Shown here one piece after another: positions 17,182-25,460 of a DNA stretch of 64,000 nucleotides (position 1 is the first letter of the stretch; every line of letters starts with the position of its first letter). The DNA is taken from the NCBI RefSeq assembly GCF_008386395.1, contig NZ_CP043761.1, positions 4,774,001 to 4,838,000 on the forward strand, written 5' to 3'. The position numbers were made by a program, and so were the translations under genes. The notes under the pieces were generated by a model. It made no database searches and had not been told where the DNA came from. It saw only the letters and a program-made list of their open reading frames with translations. The DNA comes from Paenibacillus sp. 37. Lineage in GTDB: Bacteria; Bacillota; Bacilli; Paenibacillales; Paenibacillaceae.

Positions 17182-18906
17182 TTAGTCTTCAATGGTGGAT
17201 AGATCTCCTGTTGGCAGATCAAGCTCCCAGGCCTTCAGCACACGGCGCATGATCTTGCCGGAACGTGTCTTGGGCAGTTTATCCTTAAACTCAATCTCAC
17301 GCGGAGCAGCGTGGGCAGACAGGCCCTCTTTGACAAAACGATAGATCTCTTCTTTCAGCTCCGGTGTCGCCTCATATCCTTCACGAAGCGCCACAAAGGC
17401 CTTGATGATCTCCCCACGTGTCACATCCGGCTTACCGATTACACCCGCCTCTGCTACCGCAGGATGCTCCACGAGCTTGCTCTCCACCTCAAAGGGGCCG
17501 ATACGCTCGCCTGACGAATTAATCACATCATCAATCCGTCCCTGGAACCAGAAATATCCTTCTTCATCCATATAAGCGGAGTCACCGGATACATACCAGC
17601 CCGTAAGCCTGAAATACTCCTCGTATTTCACAGGGTTATTCCAGATCTTCGCCATCATGGATGGCCATGGTGCCCGTATGGCCAGATTACCCATACTGTA
17701 CGGCGGCAATTCCTGCCCGCGATCATCAATAATCGCTGCTTCGATTCCAGGTAACGGACGTCCCATGGAGCCAGGCTTGATCGGCATTCCGGGATAGTTA
17801 CAGATCAGCTGTGCGCCTGTTTCCGTCATCCACCATGTATCATGAATTCGCTGACCATAGGCTTTCCAACCCCAACGAACAACCTCCGGATTGAGCGGTT
17901 CACCGACAGACATGACATGACGCAGACTGCTCAGATCAAACTGGGCAATGGTCTCTTCTCCTGCTCCCATCAGCATACGGAAGGCCGTTGGTGCACTGTA
18001 CCAGATCGTGACTTTGTTCTTCTGGATGGTGCTATACCAATCTTGAGGACTGAAACGACCACCCCGTATCACATTGGTCACTCCGTTGAGCCATGGAGCA
18101 AAGATACCGTAAGAAGTCCCTGTCACCCAACCAGGGTCAGCAGTGCACCAGTACACATCATCCTCACGTAAATCCAGGACAACTTTACCTGTATAATAGT
18201 GCTGAATCATGGCATTTTGAACATGGTACACCCCTTTGGGTTTACCTGTAGACCCTGAGGTATAATGAATAAGCAAACCATCCTCACGATTCAACCACTC
18301 TACTTCCATCTCATCCGAAGCGGCAGACATCTCTGCATCAAAATCGATGAGTCCTTCTTCAGTCTGCACGCCCCCACCCACAATAAATATATGTTTGAGT
18401 TCGGGCAACTCGGAACGTTTGATGCGTTTCAGTAATTCCGGCGTTGTCACGAGCGCTACTGCTCCGCTATCCTCCAGCCGATCCTTCACTGCCGTTTCCA
18501 TAAAAGCTTCGAACAAAGGGCCCGCGATGGCTCCAGCTTTCAATATGCCCAGAAGACTAAAATACAGCTCAGGACTTCGTGGCATAAAAATAAACACCCG
18601 TTCCCCTTTGGCTATGCCATATTTGCGGAGAACGTTCCCGAACCGACTCGACTGTTCACTCAGATCAGCAAAAGTATAGGCCTCTTCGCGTGAAGCATCG
18701 CTATACAATAAAGCGGTCTTTCCTCCCCTTCCTTCCAGTACATGACGATCAATCGCTTCATGCGCCATGTTTACTTTTCCGCTGGCGTGCCACGTAAAGT
18801 GCCTTTCCACCGATTCCCAATCGAACCGGCTTCTCGCCTCCGTGTAATCGCCCAGATTAGATTCAGACACAACCGTTTGCAGCATCTCACCATGTGCTTG
18901 ACTCAT
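17182..18906 (-). CDS. acsA: Acetyl-CoA synthetase
   Basis: This enzyme activates acetate to acetyl-CoA through acetyl-AMP. The 574-aa ANL-family sequence shows HYTSGSTGKPKGV (P-loop), DTWWMTETG, YVSGDSAYMDEEGYFWFQGR, and the C-terminal PKTRSGKIMRR with the catalytic lysine (Lys551). In B. subtilis this lysine is the one acetylated by AcuA to switch the enzyme off, and acuA is the divergent neighbour. GGAGG stands 10 nt before the ATG. A strong cre-like site lies upstream, so repression by CcpA in rich sugar is likely. Confidence 0.94.
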   Translation of the reverse strand: MSQAHGEMLQTVVSESNLGDYTEARSRFDWESVERHFTWHASGKVNMAHEAIDRHVLEGRGGKTALLYSDASREEAYTFADLSEQSSRFGNVLRKYGIAKGERVFIFMPRSPELYFSLLGILKAGAIAGPLFEAFMETAVKDRLEDSGAVALVTTPELLKRIKRSELPELKHIFIVGGGVQTEEGLIDFDAEMSAASDEMEVEWLNREDGLLIHYTSGSTGKPKGVYHVQNAMIQHYYTGKVVLDLREDDVYWCTADPGWVTGTSYGIFAPWLNGVTNVIRGGRFSPQDWYSTIQKNKVTIWYSAPTAFRMLMGAGEETIAQFDLSSLRHVMSVGEPLNPEVVRWGWKAYGQRIHDTWWMTETGAQLICNYPGMPIKPGSMGRPLPGIEAAIIDDRGQELPPYSMGNLAIRAPWPSMMAKIWNNPVKYEEYFRLTGWYVSGDSAYMDEEGYFWFQGRIDDVINSSGERIGPFEVESKLVEHPAVAEAGVIGKPDVTRGEIIKAFVALREGYEATPELKEEIYRFVKEGLSAHAAPREIEFKDKLPKTRSGKIMRRVLKAWELDLPTGDLSTIED

Positions 18907-18986
18907 GCTTGCCAGCCTCCTTCAACTCGACATTTCGATTCCCGTTAGGGGTCATTTCTCATTGCCTTTGTGTTGACTGAACTTCC

Positions 18987-19000
18987 AGTTAGCGCTTACA
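18987..19000 (-). promoter_or_regulatory. cre-like CcpA operator between acsA and acuA
   Basis: Read on the minus strand, TGTAAGCGCTAACT matches the Bacillus cre consensus TGNAANCGNTNNCA at every fixed position except the last base. It lies 80 nt upstream of acsA and 200 nt upstream of acuA. ccpA itself is 2 kb away. Confidence 0.7.
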
Positions 19001-19203
19001 TTAGTAGAGAGAACTTCTCATCATGTACTTGCTCGGCCAAACAGATGTTAACTATACTGTATTGAATTGTGAACATTTTTTGTCTACGCAATTATAGCAA
19101 ATCTTTTCAATTGTCGTCTATGGCTTTTCAATTTTTTGGATTTTTGCTATAGCGTTCTTTTGAAGAACAACCTCTATAAGTAGGAGAGAGAGGAGCATGA
19201 ACC

Positions 19204-19836
19204 ATGGAACATATCAAAAAACATCATATGCGTTCCATCTTCAAGTCCGGTCACCGAATTACAATTGAAGGTCCCGTGCAGGCCGAGGAGATAACCCGTC
19301 TTGCCTTCCATCCAGATCTGGATGCCTTTCGGCGCCCAACGGAGCAGCAGGAAGCTCTGGCCGAGATCGCAGCATTGCCTGAAGGGCGAATTATCATTGC
19401 ACACGAAAATGAAACGATTATCGGTTATGTAACCTTTCACTATGCGGATGATTGTGAACGATGGTCCGAGGGCAACATGACTGATCTGATTGAGCTTGGA
19501 GCAATCGAGGTTGCGGACGACTATCGCTCGCTTGGCATTGGACGTGAAATGTTGCTTACGGCTCTGGAAGATAAATACATGGAGAATTACATTATTTTCA
19601 CCACAGAATATTATTGGCATTGGGATCTGAAGGGCAGCGGACTAAACGTATGGGATTATCGTAAAATGATGGAGAGGCTTATGGAAACGATCGACATGAC
19701 CTGGTATGCAACAGACGACCCCGAAATCTGTTCACATCCTGCGAACTGTTTGATGGTGCGAATCGGAAGTCAGGTGCCGATCACATCAGAAGAACAGTTT
19801 GATCGTGTACGCTTTCGCTATCGGTTCATGTACTAA
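19204..19836 (+). CDS. acuA: AcuA, acetyltransferase acting on acetyl-CoA synthetase
   Basis: A 210-aa GNAT-fold N-acetyltransferase of the AcuA family, known in B. subtilis to acetylate and inactivate AcsA. The GNAT core is visible: IIGYVTFHY, the IELGAIEVADDYRSLGIGREML acetyl-CoA binding region, and a YWHWDLKGSGLNVWDYRKMM segment typical of AcuA. It is divergent from acsA across a 297-nt region, as in Bacillus, but acuB and acuC do not follow. A terminator and mtnN come next instead. AGGAG precedes the ATG by 8 nt. Confidence 0.9.
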   Translation: MEHIKKHHMRSIFKSGHRITIEGPVQAEEITRLAFHPDLDAFRRPTEQQEALAEIAALPEGRIIIAHENETIIGYVTFHYADDCERWSEGNMTDLIELGAIEVADDYRSLGIGREMLLTALEDKYMENYIIFTTEYYWHWDLKGSGLNVWDYRKMMERLMETIDMTWYATDDPEICSHPANCLMVRIGSQVPITSEEQFDRVRFRYRFMY

Positions 19837-19870
19837 TTCAATGATCTGTTCGAAAAACGATATACATAAC

Positions 19871-19935
19871 AAAAACCGCCTCTCGCAGCGTTGCTCCATA
19901 CTTCATGGAACAGCTAATCGAAAGGCGGTTTTTCA
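19871..19935. terminator. Bidirectional terminator between acuA and mtnN
   Basis: AAAAACCGCCT and AGGCGGTTTTT form the base of a long hairpin with runs on both strands, placed between the two convergent genes. Confidence 0.8.
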
Positions 19936-19973
19936 TGGATTTCGGATGGGTATTGCAATATAAGCTTATGTCA

Positions 19974-20669
19974 TTACATATTTTCTAACATATGCTCCAC
20001 AATACGGTGTGAACGCTGGGAAGATTCCACGGTAAATTCAGCAAAATTGACATGCGCCGAACCATCCGCTTTATCTGACATCCCACGCAGGACAACAAAT
20101 GGTACTCGATTCATGTAACAGACCTGAGCAACTGCTGCCCCTTCCATCTCGGCACATGCACCGTCCATTTCGGTATATAACATATTAACCGTATCTTTAT
20201 TTGCAATAAATTGGTCTCCAGATAACACTTTACCGATCAGATAATTGGCTCCCTGAGCTTTACATGCTTCTTCAGCCAGTGTAATAAGCGAAGCCTCGGC
20301 AGGGAATGCAGATGTTTCCTGGTAAGGGATAACCCCGCGTGCGAACCCCAGTGGCGTTACATCCATGTCGTGCTGAACACATACAGACGATATAACCATA
20401 TCTCCGATGTTCAGATCGGGGTTAACTGCACCCGCAACACCTGTGAAGATAATCCGATTAACCTGAAAACGATCAATCAAGATCTGCGTCGTAACCGCTG
20501 CATTTACTTTACCTACGCCTGATTTGCACACGACAATGTGCTTGCCCAGCCACTCGCCTGCAACGTATGTAATGCCGGTTTGTTTAACCGTCTCAAGCTG
20601 CTTCATACCTGCCAGCAAAAGCTCGACTTCCTCATCCATCGCTCCGATAATCCCAATCGTTTCACGCAT
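19974..20669 (-). CDS. mtnN: 5'-methylthioadenosine/S-adenosylhomocysteine nucleosidase
   Basis: This enzyme cleaves adenine from methylthioadenosine and S-adenosylhomocysteine in the methyl cycle and polyamine recycling. The 231-aa protein has the family marks GIIGAMDEEVELL at the start with its catalytic glutamate, IIFTGVAGAV, the EMEGAAVAQVC substrate motif, and RGMSDKADGSAH with the catalytic aspartate. Length is normal. AGGAGG lies 9 nt before the ATG. It sits between acuA and ccpA and is probably transcribed alone. speA, further along, is a source of the polyamine pathway that feeds it. Confidence 0.95.
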   Translation of the reverse strand: MRETIGIIGAMDEEVELLLAGMKQLETVKQTGITYVAGEWLGKHIVVCKSGVGKVNAAVTTQILIDRFQVNRIIFTGVAGAVNPDLNIGDMVISSVCVQHDMDVTPLGFARGVIPYQETSAFPAEASLITLAEEACKAQGANYLIGKVLSGDQFIANKDTVNMLYTEMDGACAEMEGAAVAQVCYMNRVPFVVLRGMSDKADGSAHVNFAEFTVESSQRSHRIVEHMLENM

Positions 20670-20710
20670 CTTCCGATACCTCCTGTTTTACTTTTAACCT
20701 CATTCAGCAC

Positions 20711-20736
20711 AAAAGCTCCGTCTCCGGAGCTTTCGC
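20711..20736 (-). terminator. ccpA terminator
   Basis: AAAGCTCCG/CGGAGCTTT stem with a tight loop and TTTT on the minus strand, 52 nt after the ccpA stop. Confidence 0.65.
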
Positions 20737-20787
20737 ATATCCACTATGTAGAGAGAATGACTTCTCCCTTACTGTATATAATCCCGA

Positions 20788-21801
20788 TTAAACTACATCT
20801 GCGTGACTTACAGACAGACGAAGAATCGTTTCATGCGGCAAAATAACCCGTGGGTTCTCTACATTTTCTTTCTTCATCAACTTGGTCAGCAAACGCATCG
20901 CTACTGCGCCAAGGTCGTACATTGGCTGAGCCACTGTTGTCAACTGAGGACGCACCATGGAAGCCATACGGATGTTATCCACACTAATAATGGAGAAGTC
21001 ATCCGGTACTTTCAGACCGTCATCCTGAATGCTGTGAATGGCACCAATGGCCATTTCATCTGTAGCAGCAAAGATAGCTGATGGTTTTTTCTTGAGTCCA
21101 AGGAAATATTTCATTGCTTCCACACCGGATTCATACCGATAATTACCGATTCGAACAAGATCCTCCTGGTATTCAATCCCCGCTGCTTCCAGTGCTTTTT
21201 TGTATCCTTGGAAACGGGCATATCCATTCGCCGGATCTTGCAGTGTACCACTGATCATCGCAATTTCCTTGTGTCCATGACGAATCAGGGTGTTTACCGC
21301 GTCAAACGCAGCCGCCTCATGGTCAATATCCACCGAAGGGAATGTGCCCTTCTCATCACTCGTTGCACAAAGTACGATCGGCACAGCCGCAGACTGGAAC
21401 GCCTGAATGTGTTCGTCCGTTACTGTTCCACCCATGAAGAGCAGTCCGTCTACTTGCTTTTCGAGCAACGTGTTAATAACACGAATTTCTTTTTCTTTCT
21501 TCTTATCTGCATTACACAAAATAATATTGTAGTGATACATATTCGCAATATCTTCAATTCCGCGGGCAATCTCCGCGAAGGTTGAGTTCGAAATATCTGG
21601 AATAACGACCCCGACCGTGGTTGTCTTCTTGCTTGCCAGACCTCTGGCCACCGCATTCGGACGATATCCCAACCGTTCGATCGCTTCATATACTTTTTTC
21701 CGCGTTTGCGGTTTGACATTAGGGTTATTATTAACTACCCGTGATACCGTTGCCATAGACACTCCAGCTTCACGTGCCACATCATAAATGGTTACCGTCA
21801 C
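20788..21801 (-). CDS. ccpA: Catabolite control protein A
   Basis: The global LacI-family regulator of carbon catabolite repression, which binds cre sites when complexed with Ser46-phosphorylated HPr or Crh. The helix-turn-helix reads [20 protein letters not shown], followed by the hinge [12 protein letters not shown] and a periplasmic-binding-protein-like core, nearly line for line with B. subtilis CcpA ([20 protein letters not shown]). I place the start at the GTG at 21801, giving 337 aa: GGAGAG lies 9 nt ahead, while the ATG five codons earlier has no ribosome site. It has its own promoter and terminator. Confidence 0.94.
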   Translation of the reverse strand: MTVTIYDVAREAGVSMATVSRVVNNNPNVKPQTRKKVYEAIERLGYRPNAVARGLASKKTTTVGVVIPDISNSTFAEIARGIEDIANMYHYNIILCNADKKKEKEIRVINTLLEKQVDGLLFMGGTVTDEHIQAFQSAAVPIVLCATSDEKGTFPSVDIDHEAAAFDAVNTLIRHGHKEIAMISGTLQDPANGYARFQGYKKALEAAGIEYQEDLVRIGNYRYESGVEAMKYFLGLKKKPSAIFAATDEMAIGAIHSIQDDGLKVPDDFSIISVDNIRMASMVRPQLTTVAQPMYDLGAVAMRLLTKLMKKENVENPRVILPHETILRLSVSHADVV

Positions 21802-21852
21802 AGTACTTCTCTCCATTACCAGTAAATTTTCATACCATTTTCATTAAGATTT

Positions 21853-21881
21853 ATATTACGACAAATTTTTGCATTAATCAA
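21853..21881 (-). promoter_or_regulatory. Sigma-A promoter of ccpA
   Basis: On the minus strand TTGATT and TAATAT are separated by 17 nt, ending about 50 nt upstream of the GTG start. Confidence 0.65.
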
Positions 21882-21893
21882 TTAAAATAGGCT

Positions 21894-22241
21894 TTAGGAC
21901 TCACTCAAAACATTCGTAAGTGTGGTTCTAGTAATATCTGAATGGGAAGTATGCCATACAGGAATTCCCTTTTTAATCAGGATCGCCTGTGGAGATTCGT
22001 GCTTAACACCCAGCTTATCTGCTGCTTCATTGGATACTGGGCGATCTTCCACAACATAGATGATGCCGTATTTCACATTTTCATTGGCATGGTTATGCAA
22101 ATAATCGTTCATCTCCTGATAAGCGTTTGAGCTGATCGGACAGCGCGTGCTATGCTTAAACAGAAGCAAAGGTTGATCCTTGGTAGCCTCCACTGCGGAG
22201 TTTAGCTGTTCAATACTTGTCATTTTAGTCATGTCAGCCAT
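21894..22241 (-). CDS. ytxJ: YtxJ, monothiol bacilliredoxin (BrxC-like)
   Basis: A 115-aa thioredoxin-fold protein of the YtxJ group, thought to remove bacillithiol from oxidised protein thiols. The single active-site cysteine is Cys34 in STRCPISSNAY (the TCPIS-type motif), followed by YVVEDRPVSNEAADKLGVKHESPQ with the cis-proline region. The ATG at 22241 is set by AGGGGG about 9 nt upstream; the frame is open further up but without a ribosome site. ytxJ lies next to ccpA in Bacillus as well. It reads toward ccpA, with the ccpA promoter between them. Confidence 0.85.
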   Translation of the reverse strand: MADMTKMTSIEQLNSAVEATKDQPLLLFKHSTRCPISSNAYQEMNDYLHNHANENVKYGIIYVVEDRPVSNEAADKLGVKHESPQAILIKKGIPVWHTSHSDITRTTLTNVLSES

Positions 22242-22363
22242 TAGATATACATCCCCCTTTACCAGGAATACCGCTATGTTGAGCGTTTTCACTCTTCGAT
22301 ATCTTAACAAAAAGTACGCGAAAAAGCCAATTTTCATGAAAACAAGCATTTTACACGTCAAAA

Positions 22364-22813
22364 TTAGACAGCATTTGAGAAGTACTCCTGCCACACAAAT
22401 CCGGATAATTGACTTAATCTGCGCTCCGTGGTCTCAATCCACGCTGTATCACCAGACTTCGTTGCGTAGCCCATAATGTCCAGCAACAAATTGATACGCT
22501 CCTCCACTGCTTGCTGCATTCGATATTCCATCTCCCGATCGGTTGCATCCGGCCAGGCCAGCAGTAACTCATGAAACAGGTCTGCCAGTTCATTACGTTC
22601 ACCAAAAGATACATCTTGTTTCACGGGCTGTTCACCCAATGTGTTAATGCATTCTGTTAAGTCCGGCTTGACCGGCGGAAGCACTTCATATGATACACAG
22701 TCTGTACACGCAAATACGGGTACGTTTCGAATCTCCACTTTTTTGGCGTATACCACTGTTCTTAATTCCAACTCCATTACATGTCCACATCTGCACGACT
22801 TGCGCACCACCAT
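22364..22813 (-). CDS. Zinc-ribbon protein, YgiT-like N-terminus
   Basis: A protein of about 149 aa with a small zinc ribbon at the start (CRCGH ... CTDC) around a strand reading VVYAKKVEIRNVPVFA, similar to YgiT-type zinc fingers. The helical C-terminal two thirds are rich in E, Q and R. YgiT (MqsA) domains are antitoxins in some systems, but no toxin gene adjoins here, so a regulatory or housekeeping role is open. The start is uncertain: GAGGTG touches the ATG at 22813, and the GTG at 22807 has better spacing. I do not recognise the C-terminal part. Confidence 0.6.
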   Translation of the reverse strand: MVVRKSCRCGHVMELELRTVVYAKKVEIRNVPVFACTDCVSYEVLPPVKPDLTECINTLGEQPVKQDVSFGERNELADLFHELLLAWPDATDREMEYRMQQAVEERINLLLDIMGYATKSGDTAWIETTERRLSQLSGFVWQEYFSNAV

Positions 22814-23054
22814 CACCTCATTCGTTCTATGCTCTATATAAGTACCATTCGACCTATTTCGGCTCAAATCCTGCTATAAACGAAAGGTTGCAACAAATTA
22901 CCACTCCCTCCAGATGAAGGTTGTCGAATGCAGGCAGTTACTGACTTGTAATCGCTTCCTCCAAACTGAATATGCACTTCCATGAAGTCCCTTAGAGAAT
23001 CTGTTACAATTAAAGACGCAACAGACCTAATCACCGCAAAAAGGAGAGATGGAC

Positions 23055-23579
23055 ATGAGATTAACTGGTAAAAAAGTCATCGCTCTGGTCGATGAAGAAT
23101 TCGAGGATTTGGAATTGTGGTACCCTGTGCATCGTGTTCGTGAAGAAGGTGCAGAAGTGCATCTTGCTGGAGAGAAAAAAGGAAAAACCTATATTGGCAA
23201 ATATGGTGTGCCTGCTGAAGCCGAATACAGTTTCAATGAACTCGATAGTTCAGATTACGATGGCATTCTCGTGCCAGGCGGCTGGGCGCCAGACAAGCTG
23301 CGTCGTTATCCCAAAGTACTCGAGCTTGTGAAGGAAATGAATGCAGATCGGAAACCGATTGGACAGATCTGTCATGCGGGCTGGGTGCTGATTTCTGCCA
23401 AAATTCTGGACGGGGTTACAGTAACCTCTACACCAGGCATTCGGGATGACATGGAAAATGCAGGTGCCATCTGGAAAGATGAAGCCGTTGTTGTTGATGG
23501 ACATATCATCTCAGCTCGTCGCCCGCCTGACCTTCCACCTTATGGCAAAGCATTCTGTGATGCACTCGCTGACAAGTAA
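23055..23579 (+). CDS. DJ-1/PfpI family protein (type 1 glutamine amidotransferase-like)
   Basis: A 174-aa protein of the DJ-1/PfpI superfamily, close to Bacillus general stress protein 18 and PfpI. Members act as deglycases, chaperones or peptidases, and the activity cannot be chosen from sequence. The nucleophile elbow is IGQICHAGW with Cys106 and His107, and the acidic partner lies in DEEFEDLE. The C-terminus has GRRPPDLPPYGKAF-like features. I use the ATG at 23055 because AAGGAG is 8 nt away; the ATG at 23049 is only 2 nt from it. A bidirectional terminator separates it from ptsI. Confidence 0.88.
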   Translation: MRLTGKKVIALVDEEFEDLELWYPVHRVREEGAEVHLAGEKKGKTYIGKYGVPAEAEYSFNELDSSDYDGILVPGGWAPDKLRRYPKVLELVKEMNADRKPIGQICHAGWVLISAKILDGVTVTSTPGIRDDMENAGAIWKDEAVVVDGHIISARRPPDLPPYGKAFCDALADK

Positions 23580-23622
23580 AAATAACCCCATTGTGCTCCC
23601 ATGCACAGTGGGGTTATTTTAT
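23579..23622. terminator. Bidirectional terminator between the PfpI gene and ptsI
   Basis: AATAACCCCA/TGGGGTTATT with an inner GTGC/GCAC pair and T runs on both strands. Confidence 0.85.
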
Positions 23623-23699
23623 ATAACAAGGTTTTCAATAAATAATTATCACAAATGTAAATATATTAACTTAAAGGTATTTATATCCATTTCCTCTAA

Positions 23700-25460
23700 T
23701 CAGGATGCATTCGAACCACTTTGTTCGTCTGGACTTCCTGTGGAGTCATTAAAAACTTGCAATCGCTCCTCAATATCTCCACTGGTCCGCAGGGCGAAGC
23801 ACTTTCGCGCTTCTTCTTTGGCGTCCGATGCTGTTGTGTTCAACACTCTGTGCTTCACACGTAACAGGGATTGCGGAGACATACTCAAGTGGCGAATGCC
23901 AAGCTCCAGCCAAAGTGGAATGGCACGCTCGTCCCCTGCCATCTCCCCGCACACACTGACATCAATTCCGGCCGTATGCGCCGCATCCGCTGTGGCACGA
24001 AGCATCCGCAGAACAGCCGGATGATAAGGGTGATACATATGAGCGATCTGCTCATTCATTCGATCTACTGCCAGTACATATTGAACCAGATCGTTCGTAC
24101 CAATACTGAAGAAATCAGCTTCCTCTGCGAGCAGATCAGCAATCATCACCGCTGCAGGAACTTCAATCATGATCCCAACCTGAATGTGAGGGTCGTATGA
24201 TAATCCCCGCTCGTCCAGATCGGACATCGCCTCACGGAGAATCTCATTGGCCTGTTGAAGTTCTTCCACCGAAGAAATCATCGGGTACATGATTTTGACA
24301 TTTCCGGCAGCGCTGGCACGCAGAATGGCTGTAAGCTGTGTTTTGAACAAATCCTTGCGGTCCAGACTAATCCGAATGGCACGGTATCCCAGAAACGGAT
24401 TGTCTTCCTCCGGCAGTTCAAAGTAATCCAGTTGCTTGTCACCACCGATATCCAGTGTACGAATAACAACGGATTGTCCTGCTGTTTTCTCTGCCACAAG
24501 GCGGTACACCTCATACTGTTCTTGCTCACCCGGGAACGTAGCACGGTCCATATACAGAAACTCTGTTCGGAACAAGCCCACCCCTTTGGCTCCTTGTTTC
24601 AAAGCAAGGTCCAATTCCTTCACCGAACTGATATTGGAAGCCAAGTGCAAAACGGCCCCATCTTTGGTTACAGCATCCACGGTAGCAAGAACTTGAAGTT
24701 GTTCCTTTTTCTTCAGTTGTTTGCTGCGAAGCATGGTATAACGTTCAATTGTCTTGCGATCCGGGTCCGTAAATACCAAGCCATTGTCACCATCCACCAC
24801 AAGCATATCCCCTGTCTCTACTGGCATGCCAAGACTCGCTTCCAGACCGGAAACGAGAGGAATGCCAAGGGCACGAGCCATAATCGCAGAATGTGATGTT
24901 TTCCCGCCAATCAAGGTCACAATGCCTAGTACATGGGTGGGATTCAGATGCGCCAGTTGAGATGGCGACAGTTCTTTGGCGACGAGTACATACGGCTGGG
25001 TATCCGAAGGAAGTGTAATCTCCGGTGCACCAAGCAAATGCTTGAGCAGACGGTTGCCCACATCCTTGATGTCAATGGCACGCTCCTTCATATACTCGTC
25101 TTCCAGCAAGTCAAACATCGTGACAAAATGGTCTATGGCTTCTTTGACCGCCACCTCTGCTGCCTTATATTGACGCTCAATAATACCGCGAATTTCGTTC
25201 ATGAATACCGGATCTTCCAGGATTGCCAGATGTGCATCAAAGATACTGGACTCCTCTGGACCAACAACTTCCTTGAACTCATTTTTGATATATTCGATCT
25301 CATCCTTTGATGTCCGTATGCCCTCATACAACCGTTCGAACTCTTGGGCGAGATCCACCGAATCCATCTTCTGATCCGGCAGATCCCATTCCCAACTGGG
25401 CAGGACAAATGCTTTGCCGATGGCTATGCCTGCAGCTCCGTTGATGCCTTGTATCTTCAT
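23700..25460 (-). CDS. ptsI: PTS enzyme I
   Basis: Enzyme I transfers phosphate from phosphoenolpyruvate to HPr, the first step of all PTS uptake. The 586-aa protein has the phosphohistidine motif GGKTSHSAIMAR (His190), the PEP-binding segment VGLFRTEFLYMDR, IGTNDLVQYVLAVDR, and Cys504 in CGEMAG near the C-terminus. It overlaps the upstream EIICBA gene by ATGA, with its GGAGG inside that gene, so translation is coupled. ptsH, the usual partner, is not beside it. The 5'-side HPr-like gene at 5706 cannot substitute because it lacks the histidine. Confidence 0.96.
   Translation of the reverse strand: MKIQGINGAAGIAIGKAFVLPSWEWDLPDQKMDSVDLAQEFERLYEGIRTSKDEIEYIKNEFKEVVGPEESSIFDAHLAILEDPVFMNEIRGIIERQYKAAEVAVKEAIDHFVTMFDLLEDEYMKERAIDIKDVGNRLLKHLLGAPEITLPSDTQPYVLVAKELSPSQLAHLNPTHVLGIVTLIGGKTSHSAIMARALGIPLVSGLEASLGMPVETGDMLVVDGDNGLVFTDPDRKTIERYTMLRSKQLKKKEQLQVLATVDAVTKDGAVLHLASNISSVKELDLALKQGAKGVGLFRTEFLYMDRATFPGEQEQYEVYRLVAEKTAGQSVVIRTLDIGGDKQLDYFELPEEDNPFLGYRAIRISLDRKDLFKTQLTAILRASAAGNVKIMYPMISSVEELQQANEILREAMSDLDERGLSYDPHIQVGIMIEVPAAVMIADLLAEEADFFSIGTNDLVQYVLAVDRMNEQIAHMYHPYHPAVLRMLRATADAAHTAGIDVSVCGEMAGDERAIPLWLELGIRHLSMSPQSLLRVKHRVLNTTASDAKEEARKCFALRTSGDIEERLQVFNDSTGSPDEQSGSNAS

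Noticed and set aside
22364..22813. A toxin-antitoxin pair based on the YgiT-like zinc ribbon
   Set aside because: No toxin-sized gene is adjacent on the same strand, and the helical part does not look like MqsA's HTH domain.
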